Shown: positions 10,901-19,798 of the stretch, one piece after another | How positions within the stretch are numbered: the first letter of the stretch is position 1 | How the letters are laid out: every line of letters begins with the position of its first letter | Assembly: GCA_020890945.1 (NCBI GenBank) | Contig: JAJHPK010000083.1 | Coordinates: forward strand, 1-46,057 | Direction: 5' to 3' | DNA: 46,057 nt | Origin: Nitrosomonas sp. | GTDB taxonomy: Bacteria; Pseudomonadota; Gammaproteobacteria; Burkholderiales; Nitrosomonadaceae | The notes under the pieces: generated by a model | What the model was told of the DNA's origin: nothing | What the model saw: only the letters and a program-made list of their open reading frames with translations | The model's database searches: none | Made by a program: the position numbers and the translations under genes

Positions 10901-10944
10901 CTCGGGCTACAAAAGATTTAAGATTAATTTGATCGTAGCCCGGG
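10901..10944 (-). terminator. Hairpin downstream of the P460-like gene
   Basis: CTCGGGCTAC (10901-10910) pairs with GTAGCCCGGG (10935-10944), 9 of 10 bases, around a 24-base AT-rich loop. It begins 20 bp past the stop of the leftward cytochrome gene, and on the minus strand is followed within ~25 bases by CTAGTTTTT. This suits a terminator for that gene, although the long loop and distant T-run make it imperfect. Confidence 0.45.
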
Positions 10945-10964
10945 TTCTAAGAAAGAGATAAAAT

Positions 10965-11486
10965 CTATTTCTTAACGAACTCAACAAGCTTTTGATAGGT
11001 GAACATATAATCTTGAGCTTTTAATGGTGTATGGCATTGTACGCAATTTAAATCATTGCTTTTTGCCGTGCCGTCTGGATTGAAAACAGCAAAACCCCAA
11101 TTTTCAGTACGGTCTTCTTTGTTAAACGAAGCATCCCAGTTATTCCTGTTTTCCATGACGCCCACAGCGGCTAAAGAATCAATTTCAAACAATCCATCCT
11201 TGCCAACTACGGGCTTTCCATCAGCATTTTTCTTGGTATTGTAGATTTCCATGACAACGATCGAGCCAGACGTGCTTTTGCTGTCTTTAGCAAAGCTGTT
11301 TACGGCTGTTTCGTTGGCATAAAGTTTGGCGACCTGAGTTTGATTGGCACGATTCATCGTGGCGTATTGTTTAAAGTTTTTTTCATAATCTTGTGGAAAT
11401 TTCACATGATCAGGGTTACCGCCTGCTTGAACATAGAGAGGAATTGCAATTAGTCCGAGTGTTATTGATTTAATAATATTTTTCAT
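10965..11486 (-). CDS. Cytochrome P460-family c-heme protein
   Basis: P460-family proteins are periplasmic monoheme cytochromes; the Nitrosomonas europaea prototype oxidises hydroxylamine. I place the start at ATG 11486 (MKNIIKSITLG), which has AAGGAAG five bases upstream; the frame extends nine codons further but without a ribosome site. The 173-residue product has a signal peptide cleaved near residue 21 (YVQA|GG), an SGSIVVMEIY strand at 74-82, ENWGFAVFNPDG at 128-139, and the heme site C148-V-Q-C-H152 close to the C terminus, the family's layout. In N. europaea P460 the corresponding GTVTVKEL strand supplies Lys70, cross-linked to the heme; here that position is Met79. So it belongs to the uncross-linked part of the family (c'-beta-like or unnamed P460-like) and hydroxylamine oxidation cannot be assumed. 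Confidence 0.85.
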   Translation of the reverse strand: MKNIIKSITLGLIAIPLYVQAGGNPDHVKFPQDYEKNFKQYATMNRANQTQVAKLYANETAVNSFAKDSKSTSGSIVVMEIYNTKKNADGKPVVGKDGLFEIDSLAAVGVMENRNNWDASFNKEDRTENWGFAVFNPDGTAKSNDLNCVQCHTPLKAQDYMFTYQKLVEFVKK

Positions 11487-11601
11487 ATTTTCTTCCTTTT
11501 TGAAGGTGTTCATGGAAAAGCAATTGAATGATTATGATAACGCATTCGAGTCGTTTTATTGACCGAATGATTGGTGGATTTCTATAAAACCGATTAATCG
11601 A

Positions 11602-11967
11602 TTATTGAGCAAGATCTGAAACTAACCGGACAGATAAGTATATAACAAGCAATGAAACCATTAAATGAAGAATAAAATTTACTGGGTTTTGTTTGAACAT
11701 ATCAATAAAAGTTTTGTGTTCTCCTGCTTGTTTCAATCTGTTCATTTCATTTTTTACCCGCATGGAGCGTTCACTTTGATAGGTATCTAATAAAGCCTTT
11801 GCCTTGTCGAATTGTTCCTCTTCTTTTAACCAGATGGCGGGCATTGAAATACCCCAGTTTCCTGGTGGTGTTTCGTAAAAGTCGATATCATGTTCAGTTA
11901 AGAGCTCGCGAACGTCTTCAATTTCATCTTCGGGAACGCCATTTAATCGGAATAATATTTTTGACAT
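11602..11967 (-). CDS. DUF6164 family protein with C-terminal membrane helix
   Basis: From ATG 11967 (MSKILFRLNGVPEDEIEDVRE) the product is 121 residues. The N-terminal domain resembles the ferredoxin-like DUF6164/DUF2007 type that senses or binds small ligands: VRELLTEHDIDFYETPPGNWGISMPAIWL is the conserved block. A charged linker (KNEMNRLKQAGEHKTFIDMF) leads to one transmembrane helix (about 97-117). The open frame begins 18 codons earlier (12021), but the shorter start matches homologues. Function is unknown. It is transcribed leftward, divergent from the SDR gene 137 bp away. Confidence 0.75.
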   Translation of the reverse strand: MSKILFRLNGVPEDEIEDVRELLTEHDIDFYETPPGNWGISMPAIWLKEEEQFDKAKALLDTYQSERSMRVKNEMNRLKQAGEHKTFIDMFKQNPVNFILHLMVSLLVIYLSVRLVSDLAQ

Positions 11968-12104
11968 AGAAATTTTTTTGATGCTATTTTCGCGGAGAGA
12001 AGGACTATTTATCTGTTTCATCTAATCGCTACAGTATAGGCAAGATTACGTTGTGAAAGAAGTAGCAATATCAATTATCGGAATCTATTATCCATTTGAA
12101 GTGA

Positions 12105-12944
12105 ATGAAAAAAACAATCTTAATAACAGGATGTTCTAGTGGGATCGGCTACTGTGTGGCAAAAGGATTGCAGGCACGGGGTTATCGTGTTTTTGCCACA
12201 GCGCGAAAGCAAGCGGATGTAGAGATGTTGGAAAAGGAGGGTTTGGAAAGCTTTCACTTAGATTTAACCGATTCCAATTCCATCCATTTTGCTTTTGAAG
12301 AAACGCTGCGTCGGACTAACGGCGAGCTTTATGCGTTATTTAATAACGGTGCGTTTGGATTACCCGGAGCAGTCGAGGATCTTAGCCGCGATGCACTGCG
12401 AGAACAATTCGAAACCAATGTTTTCGGCTGGCAAGAATTGACTAATTTAGCAATACCAGTGATGCGCCATCAAGGTTATGGACGAATTATTCAAAACAGC
12501 TCGGTATTAGGTTTGGTTTCATTGCCTTTTAGAGGTGCGTATAACGCTTCCAAGTATGCGATCGAGGGTTTGAGCGACACCATGCGACTAGAACTGCGAG
12601 GCACAAATATTTATATCAGCTTGATCGAACCGGGCCCCATTACCAGTCGGTTTCGCGCGAATTCAATGAATGCATTGTTGAAATACATCAATATTAAAAA
12701 CAGCGTTCATCGGGAAAAATATCAAGGCGTGTTGAATCGATTGAACAAACCAGGGCCGGCAGCCGTACCGTTTACACTGCCTCCGGAAGCTGTGCTCGAT
12801 CGCGTGATTCATGCGTTAGAAAGCAAACGACCGCAACCACATTACTATGTCACTTTCCCAACCTATCTGTTTGGCACCTTAAAAAGAATATTACCAACCC
12901 GTGCGTTAGATTACATTTTAGCGAAATCGGGCAGCAATAATTAG
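12105..12944 (+). CDS. SDR-family oxidoreductase (short-chain dehydrogenase)
   Basis: A classical NAD(P)-dependent short-chain dehydrogenase of 279 residues. The Rossmann motif is TGCSSGIG (8-15), NNGAF is at 80-84, the catalytic Ser is in NSS (131-133), and Tyr146-x-x-x-Lys150 lies in AYNASKYAIEG. Arg34 after the second strand (ATARK) suggests NADP preference. EPGPITSRFR follows the active site as usual. The C-terminal extension (residues ~200-279) is like that of SDRs acting on steroid- or lipid-like substrates, but the substrate cannot be read from sequence. It stands alone with its own presumed promoter in the divergent gap. Confidence 0.9.
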   Translation: MKKTILITGCSSGIGYCVAKGLQARGYRVFATARKQADVEMLEKEGLESFHLDLTDSNSIHFAFEETLRRTNGELYALFNNGAFGLPGAVEDLSRDALREQFETNVFGWQELTNLAIPVMRHQGYGRIIQNSSVLGLVSLPFRGAYNASKYAIEGLSDTMRLELRGTNIYISLIEPGPITSRFRANSMNALLKYINIKNSVHREKYQGVLNRLNKPGPAAVPFTLPPEAVLDRVIHALESKRPQPHYYVTFPTYLFGTLKRILPTRALDYILAKSGSNN

Positions 12945-13005
12945 ATTCATTAAATCAGGAATGTAACAAAGGCAAGTTGTATTAATGAGTTGAACTGACT
13001 TTTTA

Positions 13006-13539
13006 TCAAGGAGTTGCGGGCTGCTCTGAAATAGCTTTGGCACAGAATTCAAGGATTTTCCATCCTATTGCTCCAGTATAGCGATCACCGTCTAGCGTAG
13101 CCATGACTGAAGCATAGTCATTCTTTTCAAGTAAAATTGAAAAGGTATATGCCATTTGTTTTTTTTCGGCTGCGCTTTCTTCCGAAGAAAACATTTCGGA
13201 ATTAAGGTCTCCCGTGGTTTTTACTGCATCAGGATTAGAGGGCGCATAAGCCGGATAGACGTTCGATAGATAACGTGTATCTAAAGCCAGCACTTCTGAG
13301 GCTTCTTTGTCCGAAAACTGTTTATGTTTAAATTGCAGATCATTGAGTGCGCGTTTGCCATCCGACTGCAATTTAGTGACCACGCATTTTGCGAGCGCTG
13401 CATGCTCTCCCGAAAATTGTTGGTTAAAAGATTGCGGTGTTTGTTCTACTTCGCGGTCGGTTTTGAGTGTTTCAGAAATATTGCTGCACGCGATTAAAGA
13501 AAATGAAAGCGTCAATGTTAATAGCGTACGTAATGTCAT
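13006..13539 (-). CDS. Predicted lipoprotein, unknown function
   Basis: The product of 177 residues starts with a lipoprotein signal: a short basic start, LLTLTLSFSL and the lipobox LIAC with Cys18. Ser follows the Cys, so outer-membrane sorting is expected. The mature region is hydrophilic, with AALAKCVVTKLQSDGKR and a late cysteine (LEFCAKAI). These two cysteines could form a disulfide. I do not recognise the family. The gene ends 61 bp from the SDR gene (convergent) and starts 18 bp after the stop of the upstream DUF3460 gene, so the two are probably co-transcribed. Confidence 0.7.
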   Translation of the reverse strand: MTLRTLLTLTLSFSLIACSNISETLKTDREVEQTPQSFNQQFSGEHAALAKCVVTKLQSDGKRALNDLQFKHKQFSDKEASEVLALDTRYLSNVYPAYAPSNPDAVKTTGDLNSEMFSSEESAAEKKQMAYTFSILLEKNDYASVMATLDGDRYTGAIGWKILEFCAKAISEQPATP

Positions 13540-13557
13540 GATTGATCGATCAAAAAA

Positions 13558-13746
13558 TTATCCACCAAAATAAACATAGGGTTTCATCGGTTCATTCGAT
13601 TCTTTAAACCGTTTTTGTTCTTCTTTATTGAGTTTTTTATCCCACCACATGCTGCGCGCAGCTTTACGTTTTTCGTTTAATTCTGGTTTTTTTTCCAGTA
13701 ATTCACGAATGAATTTAGTGTGATCAGATTCGTAATTGTAGTCCAT
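13558..13746 (-). CDS. DUF3460 family protein
   Basis: A 62-residue soluble protein: YESDHTKFIRELLEKKPEL, then KRKAARSMWWDKKLNKEEQ, and a short tail KPYVYFGG. This is the DUF3460 pattern (YESDxTxFLxxLxxxxPxL...ArsxwWDKx), found almost only in betaproteobacteria and of unknown function. A GAGGAAAT ribosome site lies upstream. It likely heads a two-gene unit with the lipoprotein gene. Confidence 0.85.
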   Translation of the reverse strand: MDYNYESDHTKFIRELLEKKPELNEKRKAARSMWWDKKLNKEEQKRFKESNEPMKPYVYFGG

Positions 13747-13857
13747 TATATTATTTCCTCTTCGATGGATACTAAAGCGTTGAACTTTAGCATAGCCCTG
13801 TAGAAAAATACAATTCTCCCTGTACTTTCAAGCAACCGACAAATCCTTAAAATCAAT

Positions 13858-14304
13858 TTATTGCGTTTTTCGGACAGGGATTCGCCAAATGTAAAAACTT
13901 AAAATACTGCCAAGCACCACGAGCATTATCTTTTGCCATAATTCTGGCACGATAATAATGGAACTACCAAATGACAGGGTAATCAGGAAATATACCCATC
14001 GTTTGACGCGCTCAGGGATACTGCGGTAAGTAAGCCATTCATGAATGATCGGGCCTGTGACTTTGTTTTCCATCAGTTTGCGGTGAAATCGTTCTGATCC
14101 GCGGGCAAAGCAAGCGGCTGACAATAGTATAAACGGTGTAGTAGGCAGTATAGGAAGCGCTATTCCCAGAATTCCCAGTAATAAGGCCAAAAAACCGCCA
14201 ATCAAATAGAGCATTCTTACCAAAGGGGAGTTATGCAATTGCAGCAAATCGGAGATTTGTTCGTCGGTTAGTGCGTTTTCGGGTTTTTCAGAAGATGTCG
14301 GCAT
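13858..14304 (-). CDS. YbaN/DUF454 family inner-membrane protein
   Basis: The 148-residue protein has a hydrophilic N terminus and then the DUF454 signature: GGFLALLLGILGIALPILPTTPFILLSAACFARGSERFHRKL, followed by TGPIIHEWLTYRSIPERVKRWVY and two closing hydrophobic segments (about 105-135). Three or four short membrane helices are expected. E. coli YbaN is the named member; function is not established. The start ATG 14304 places the conserved block about 35 residues in, longer than in many members. Confidence 0.88.
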   Translation of the reverse strand: MPTSSEKPENALTDEQISDLLQLHNSPLVRMLYLIGGFLALLLGILGIALPILPTTPFILLSAACFARGSERFHRKLMENKVTGPIIHEWLTYRSIPERVKRWVYFLITLSFGSSIIIVPELWQKIMLVVLGSILSFYIWRIPVRKTQ

Positions 14305-14521
14305 ACTCGATTTAGACCCAGTCTGGTTTTGAAAAATAATGCAATTTAGTTGCGTAAAAATGTATTATTTTGAGAAGATCAACTTCAAAATGACAATTAT
14401 TTACAATCTATTGTAACGGGTATGCTTGCAAATAATGACGAATGGCACATAACAGTTATAATATTTCAATGCAGTAAGTTAAATATTATCAATTTCTAGG
14501 GTAAAAAAATAAAAGGAAATC

Positions 14522-14974
14522 ATGAAAACATTCAATGTTAGAAATTTATTTAATTTGGTCTTTATATTTTTTGTAATTGCGATAACACCGCAAATAGTAC
14601 TTGCAAATACGGGTGAACTACAAAAAACCGATGTAAAAGTGGGCAATGGCGAAGAAGCAGAAATAGGCAAAACAGTCAATGTGCATTATACCGGCTGGTT
14701 ATATGACGAAAATGCACCCGATAAAAAAGGTAAGAAATTTGATAGTTCGTATGACCGTAAAGAACCCTTTTCTTTCATGTTAGGTGCAGGCCGCGTCATT
14801 AAAGGGTGGGATAAAGGCGTGCAAGGGATGAAAGTAGGAGGACAACGTACGCTCATCATTCCGCCTTCAATGGCTTATGGAGCTAAAGGTGCAGGTGGTG
14901 TCATACCTCCCGATGCGACTTTGATTTTTGATGTCGAGCTGATTGGTTTCAAACAAGGTGGCGGCTATCATTAA
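14522..14974 (+). CDS. FKBP-type peptidyl-prolyl cis-trans isomerase, exported
   Basis: FKBPs speed cis-trans isomerisation of X-Pro bonds. The first ~29 residues (ending IVLANT) form a Sec signal peptide, so this one works in the periplasm. The remainder is one FKBP domain: VKVGNGEEAEIGKTVNVHYTGWL, KKFDSSYDRKEPFSF, GRVIKGWDKGVQGMKVGG, RTLIIPPSMAYGAKG and IPPDATLIFDVELI. Substrate-pocket residues (Tyr, Phe, Asp, Phe, Val-Ile, Trp, Tyr, Phe) are present. A good AAAAGGAAAT ribosome site precedes the ATG. The next gene, DUF748, starts 53 bp later. Confidence 0.94.
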   Translation: MKTFNVRNLFNLVFIFFVIAITPQIVLANTGELQKTDVKVGNGEEAEIGKTVNVHYTGWLYDENAPDKKGKKFDSSYDRKEPFSFMLGAGRVIKGWDKGVQGMKVGGQRTLIIPPSMAYGAKGAGGVIPPDATLIFDVELIGFKQGGGYH

Positions 14975-15027
14975 TAGCGATTTTCGATAAATAACACGCT
15001 TTCTCCATCAAGTCTTGTGAAATTATT

Positions 15028-18000
15028 ATGACAGCCAGTGAACAGAATCAACAGACTGAGGAAACTCAATCAGTAGATCAACGGAGTTTTTTTCAACGGA
15101 ACAAACGCTGGTTAATTAGTCTAAGCGTATTTACCACGATGATTGTGGTCTTGGTTGCCATGAGTTATCTATGGCTCCCAGGTTATGCAAAATCACAACT
15201 GGAAATACGTCTTTCAGAATTATTACAGCGATCGGTCAAAGTTGGCGCGATTGAATTCAAGCTGCACAACTTAGAATTGATCGTGCATGATTTCAGCATT
15301 GATGAGAAAGCAAGTGACGCTAAAGACAATAATCAGTTGTTTTCTTTAGGTAAGTTGTATGTCGATGTCAGTATTGAATCGATCAAGCACCGCGCCCCAG
15401 TAATTACCAGCCTTGTGCTGACAGATCCCAAAGTTAGATTGGGCCGGGATGTGAATAATCGGCTGAGCATAGCGGATTTAATCGAAAAATTCAGTCAACC
15501 ATCTGAATCTGATGGTACCGAGAAAGGGCCGCCTTTAAAATTCTCGGTGAGTCACATCAAGATGGAAAATGGTTATTTTGAGTTCGATGACCAATTTAAA
15601 TTATCCAATCATAAAATCAGTGAAATTAATCTGGGAATACCGGTCATTGCTAACTTTGAAAGTACCGTGACCAATTGGATCGAACCCCACTTTAATGCAA
15701 AAATTAACGATTCACCTTTTTCTCTAAAGGGCAAACTGCGACCGTTTACTGAAAAACAAGAAGCAACGTTAGCAATAAAACTGGATGAACTTGATTTAGC
15801 TCAGTTGGATAACTACGTAACACTGCCCAATGGTATCAGCTTTAATTCTGGATTTTTAGATACCGATTTGTTAGTAACCTTTACGCATACACCGGAAAAA
15901 ACCCCTGATGTCATTTTGTCTGGAGAAGCGAATTTAACTCGTTTTGCAATGAAAAACGCTACGGTTGAGGAACCGTATCTAGCGCAATTCAAACAGATGA
16001 AAATTGATTTGGCCAGTGTCGATTTGATGATGCAAAAATCCTCAAAGCTTACGTTAAAAATCGACGATATCGCGTTAACGCCAGTCGATGATAAGACGCC
16101 AGCCTTGTCATTAGAAAACTTGACGATCGATCAGATTGGTATCGATATGAATAAGCATGAAGTCGAACTGGATGACATTACCCTGGATCGCCTGCGTACA
16201 ACATTGCGTCGTGATACCTCGGGTAATATCGATTTAATGCGTCTGTTTCAACCGGCTGGTAGCGTAGCTAGGAATAAAGAAGCTGAATCAAAGCCTGTAG
16301 CGAAAGCATCTCCGGCAAAAGCTGGTCGGGCAAAAACGCAACCCAAAGCTGTCGCGAAGGTTAAAGCGACAAAAATGAAACTTGCGTGGGTTCCGTTACC
16401 GGGCCGTAAACCAGACCCCAATAATCCCGTTCAAGTACAAATTGCAAACAGCGATACTGCTAAGAATTCGCCAAAAGAAGTTCAAAACGATACTGAAAAA
16501 GCTGCACGTGCGGATAAAGTTGATGTGCCGCCGAAAGAAGATAAAAAAGCGGTTGCTAACGATGCGCCTTGGACAGTCCAAATAAAAAGTATCAAACTCG
16601 AACAATCTGCGTTGCGGTATGAAGATCTGAATTTGACGAAAACGCCGCCAATGGTGGTTGATCAACTTGACATTAAAGTGAGTGGCATTGATTTAGAAGG
16701 CATCAAACCGTTGAAATTATCGGTTAAAGCGCGGATCAATGAGCGCGGCAAATTTAAGGTTGATGGCAATTTGGCGTGGGCACCTCTCGATACTAATTTG
16801 ATGCTTGATCTTGATTCGGTTAATTTGGTTCCGCTTCAGGGGTTGGCCGGTAACAAGTTGAATGCATTAATCACAGGCGGTGACGTTTCCTTTCTGGGCA
16901 ACGTCAAGGCGCAGCAAAATCCAGTATTGCAATTCCATGTTAATGGCGATGCAAAACTTTATAACCTGCATGTTTTCGACGAAAAAAATGCACTCGATCT
17001 GCTGAATTGGAAAAAACTGGATATTACTGCTTTGAAAGTTGTCAATAATCCAATGCGTATTGATATGAATACCGTAACGTTTAGCGATTTTTATGCACGT
17101 GCGGTTTTGTTACCAACAGGAAAATTGAATCTGGTTGAAATTATCAATATTGATAAAAACATTGAAGTTGATGTCGATTCTGCGGATAACAAAAATGCTG
17201 TGGAAGTCAAAGTTACCACGACTGAGAAAAATCCTAAAAACCCACAAGTAAATCCGGAAAAAGAAACCGTGATTCAAATTGCCAAGGTATTGTTACAACG
17301 CGGTAATGTTAATTTTCATGATCGTTTCATTAAGCCGAATTACCGTGCAAACTTAACGGGCCTAAATGGGCAGATAGGACCATTGTTTCCTGGAAAATTT
17401 GGTGTTATTGATGTACGAGGCGCGGTTGATAAAACAGCCCCGCTGGAAATTAAAGGAAAAATCGAACCGTTTAGTGAGGAATTTTTTCTCGATCTGACAG
17501 CTAAAGTGAAGGAAATCGACTTGCCGCCTTTTAGTCCTTATTCTGGAAAATATGTCGGTTATGCCATTCAAAAAGGTAAGCTCTCGGCGGATGTGACCTA
17601 TCATGTCGAGAAAGGTAAGCTCACAGCGGATAACAAAATTTTTATCGATCAGTTTACTTTGGGAGAAAAGATTCCTAGTGAAGATGCTGTATCGTTACCG
17701 CTCGACTTGGCTATTTCTTTGCTGAAAAATCGCAAAGGTGAAATCAACTTGCATTTACCGCTCCAGGGTACGATCAATGATCCCCAATTTAATTTGGGCG
17801 GACTCATTTTTGACGCCTTTGTAAATTTGATGACCAAGGCGATTACAGCACCGTTTACGTTAATTGCTTCAATGTTTGAAGGAGGAGAAGAGCTTTCTAC
17901 CATTGCCTTCACACCGGGGTTTGCTGACATTAATGAAGAAGCTGCCAAGCGGTTGCAATCATTATCCGAAATCATGACCGATAAATCAGAGCTTAAGCTT

Positions 18001-18447
18001 GAAATTACCGGTTTTTCCGATGCGGAACAAGATCATGACGGACTCAAATTAGCGCTGTTACAAGATAAAGTGAAAGCACAAAAACTCGCGGTTCAAACTG
18101 AAAAAGGTGTCACCAGCGGGGCATTGGGCGACATAAAATTAACGCCAGAGGAATATAGCAAATATCTCGCGGTAGCCTATAAAAAAGAGAAATTTGAAAA
18201 ACCTAAAAACGTTGTCGGTTTAACAAAAAGCCTACCCGATGCAGAGATGGAACATTTGATGTTACAGCACATTCAGATAACTGAAAATGAATTGGCCACA
18301 TTGGCGGAGCAGCGAGCAATATCCGCACATAACTGGTTAATTGAAAATGGCGGCGTTCAAGATGAGCGTATTTTCATCGTCTCAGCTTCACAAAATGACA
18401 AAGTCGAAGAGAAAAAAGGTGGGCGGGTCGAGTTTATGTTGAAGTAA
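15028..18447 (+). CDS. Large DUF748 (AsmA-like) envelope protein
   Basis: The 1139-residue protein has one membrane anchor (about 32-53) and a long periplasmic body. DUF748 proteins belong to the AsmA-like group of repeating-groove proteins thought to bridge membranes and carry lipids. Family-type blocks are seen: SVKVGAIEFKLHNLELIVHDF near the anchor, many alternating beta-strand segments with LDLA/ITGxD patterns, and a tail SLSEIMTDKSELKLEITGFSD ... RVEFMLK that resembles an OmpA-like fold. Between them residues ~415-515 form a Lys/Ala/Pro-rich low-complexity linker (KPVAKASPAKAGRAKTQPKA). Length is normal for the family. Lipid transport is an inference from family fold. Confidence 0.85.
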   Translation: MTASEQNQQTEETQSVDQRSFFQRNKRWLISLSVFTTMIVVLVAMSYLWLPGYAKSQLEIRLSELLQRSVKVGAIEFKLHNLELIVHDFSIDEKASDAKDNNQLFSLGKLYVDVSIESIKHRAPVITSLVLTDPKVRLGRDVNNRLSIADLIEKFSQPSESDGTEKGPPLKFSVSHIKMENGYFEFDDQFKLSNHKISEINLGIPVIANFESTVTNWIEPHFNAKINDSPFSLKGKLRPFTEKQEATLAIKLDELDLAQLDNYVTLPNGISFNSGFLDTDLLVTFTHTPEKTPDVILSGEANLTRFAMKNATVEEPYLAQFKQMKIDLASVDLMMQKSSKLTLKIDDIALTPVDDKTPALSLENLTIDQIGIDMNKHEVELDDITLDRLRTTLRRDTSGNIDLMRLFQPAGSVARNKEAESKPVAKASPAKAGRAKTQPKAVAKVKATKMKLAWVPLPGRKPDPNNPVQVQIANSDTAKNSPKEVQNDTEKAARADKVDVPPKEDKKAVANDAPWTVQIKSIKLEQSALRYEDLNLTKTPPMVVDQLDIKVSGIDLEGIKPLKLSVKARINERGKFKVDGNLAWAPLDTNLMLDLDSVNLVPLQGLAGNKLNALITGGDVSFLGNVKAQQNPVLQFHVNGDAKLYNLHVFDEKNALDLLNWKKLDITALKVVNNPMRIDMNTVTFSDFYARAVLLPTGKLNLVEIINIDKNIEVDVDSADNKNAVEVKVTTTEKNPKNPQVNPEKETVIQIAKVLLQRGNVNFHDRFIKPNYRANLTGLNGQIGPLFPGKFGVIDVRGAVDKTAPLEIKGKIEPFSEEFFLDLTAKVKEIDLPPFSPYSGKYVGYAIQKGKLSADVTYHVEKGKLTADNKIFIDQFTLGEKIPSEDAVSLPLDLAISLLKNRKGEINLHLPLQGTINDPQFNLGGLIFDAFVNLMTKAITAPFTLIASMFEGGEELSTIAFTPGFADINEEAAKRLQSLSEIMTDKSELKLEITGFSDAEQDHDGLKLALLQDKVKAQKLAVQTEKGVTSGALGDIKLTPEEYSKYLAVAYKKEKFEKPKNVVGLTKSLPDAEMEHLMLQHIQITENELATLAEQRAISAHNWLIENGGVQDERIFIVSASQNDKVEEKKGGRVEFMLK

Positions 18448-18713
18448 GAAATACCCGTCTGCCTAATAGAAATGTATTTTTATTCATTCCTTCATAGAGC
18501 ATTGTCCGTCAGTTCCCGATCAAATAAGACAAGAACTTTGCGCGATCGAAAACCGGTTAGTTTTTCCTGAGAAAAACAGGAGCTTCTATTAATATTGTTG
18601 GTTTTAAGGCTTTTTACCCAATTTTTAGATATAAGCATATTGCTAAATAGTATTTTTATTTATGCTTGGATCCGGCTATAGTTCGCCTTTTTTTAAAAGG
18701 CAGAGCCAAGCCC
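18448..18713. other. Spacer before the TauE-type gene
   Basis: AT-rich and without a gene. A weak hairpin TCCTG/CAGGA (about 18567-18583) could end the FKBP-DUF748 transcript, but it has only five pairs and no clean T-run. The exporter's promoter is presumably here. Confidence 0.3.
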
Positions 18714-19694
18714 ATGAAAATACGTAATCTTGATCTAACACGTAATCCGGTTAATGAGGAACATCAGCTATTAGGATTGCCTCCTGTTGAGGATACAGTT
18801 TCTCATTTGGAAGCACACCCTTTCTTACGGGTTGCCGTATGGTTTGCTGTTATTGTATTAATTTCGCTGATTGGATTTTTGATAATCCGCTTCTTTCTTG
18901 CGCAAGATTGGGGAGTTAGCTGGAAGATTATTAACGAAACACTTGATAGCAGACTATTCTGGAGTGCTGTGGCCGTTGGTTTTCTTGCGCAAGTGGTTGA
19001 TGGTGCATTAGGTATGGCTTACGGCGTTACTGCGACTACTTTTTTGTTGGCATCAGGTGCAAGTCCCGCTGCGGCCAGTGCCAGCGTTCATATCGCAGAA
19101 ATTTTTACTACCGGTGTTTCGGGGATCGCGCACGCCAAGTTTGGTAACGTCAATAAACAATTATTCACTCGCTTGCTGTTGCCTGGAATGCTCGGAGGTA
19201 TTTTAGGCGCGGTATTGGTCACGCAGGTTAACAGTGCATTATTCAAGCCTTTTATCTCCGCTTATTTGCTGCTGCTGGGGGCTTATATTCTCAGTAAAGC
19301 ATTCCGGCAACTCAACATCCGTAGAGACGCCCCTCGGCATGTTGGGAAATTGGCCTGTTTCGGAGGATTTATGGATGCAGCGGGCGGTGGTGGCTGGGGG
19401 CCGATTGTGACTACAACTTTGGTCGGAACAGGCAACGATCCGCGCACAACGATTGGTTCTGTTAACTTTGCAGAATTTTTTCTGACCTTGGCCAGCGCAG
19501 CTGTTTTTGCTTTGTTGATGGAAACGGATACTTGGCCGCTGATTATCGGCTTGGTTTTCGGTGGCTTGTTTGCGGCACCATTTGCCGCCTATTTATGCAA
19601 GAAGTTTCACGCACGTATGTTGTTGATGCTGGTAGGAGTTCTCATCATTACGATTAGTTTTTATAATCTGTATAAAGCGCTTATCACGTTGTAG
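18714..19694 (+). CDS. TauE/SafE-type sulfite/organosulfonate exporter
   Basis: TauE/SafE proteins are multi-helix inner-membrane permeases linked to export of sulfite, sulfoacetate or similar anions. After a ~40-residue cytoplasmic N terminus a first helix (RVAVWFAVIVLISLIGFLII) precedes the family body with AVAVGFLAQVVDGALGMAYGVTATTFLL, GASPAAASASVHIAEIFTTG, the second-half repeat GKLACFGGFMDAAGGGGWGPI, and TTIGSVNFAEFF. Eight or so helices are predicted. I start at ATG 18714 (326 residues); a TTG 16 codons upstream keeps the frame open but lacks support. Substrate is unknown. A mini-element follows the stop by 15 bp. Confidence 0.88.
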   Translation: MKIRNLDLTRNPVNEEHQLLGLPPVEDTVSHLEAHPFLRVAVWFAVIVLISLIGFLIIRFFLAQDWGVSWKIINETLDSRLFWSAVAVGFLAQVVDGALGMAYGVTATTFLLASGASPAAASASVHIAEIFTTGVSGIAHAKFGNVNKQLFTRLLLPGMLGGILGAVLVTQVNSALFKPFISAYLLLLGAYILSKAFRQLNIRRDAPRHVGKLACFGGFMDAAGGGGWGPIVTTTLVGTGNDPRTTIGSVNFAEFFLTLASAAVFALLMETDTWPLIIGLVFGGLFAAPFAAYLCKKFHARMLLMLVGVLIITISFYNLYKALITL

Positions 19695-19709
19695 ATAAAA
19701 GAATCTCCT

Positions 19710-19798
19710 GAGACCTTTGCAAAATCCTATTTTATAAAATTTCAGTTCAATAAAAACAGTTGGTTAGGAATACCAGTACGGAATTTTGCAAAAGTCTC
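19710..19798. mobile_element. 89-bp MITE-like mini-element of IS5 type
   Basis: GAGACCTTTGCAAAATCC at the left end and the reverse complement of the right end, GAGACTTTTGCAAAATTCC, form near-perfect terminal inverted repeats. CTCCT occurs directly outside both ends (19705-19709 and 19799-19803), a likely 5-bp target duplication. The inside is noncoding. Read from the right end, TAACCAACT occurs 27 bases in from GAC, nearly as in the IS remnant at 468-1463 (28 bases), so this is a deletion derivative of that IS group, mobile only with a transposase supplied elsewhere. Confidence 0.75.

Larger units (their letters stand above)
10440..10964. other. 525-bp intergenic stretch with repeat fragments
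   Basis: No gene is visible on either strand. It holds a small GGTCG/CGACC hairpin (about 10720-10736), a 12-base match to the IS5-type end (TGCAAAGGTCTC, 10748-10759), the right arm of the inverted repeat (10811-10860), and the hairpin at 10901-10944 downstream of the cytochrome gene. It reads as a scrap-yard of mobile-element ends. Confidence 0.5.
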
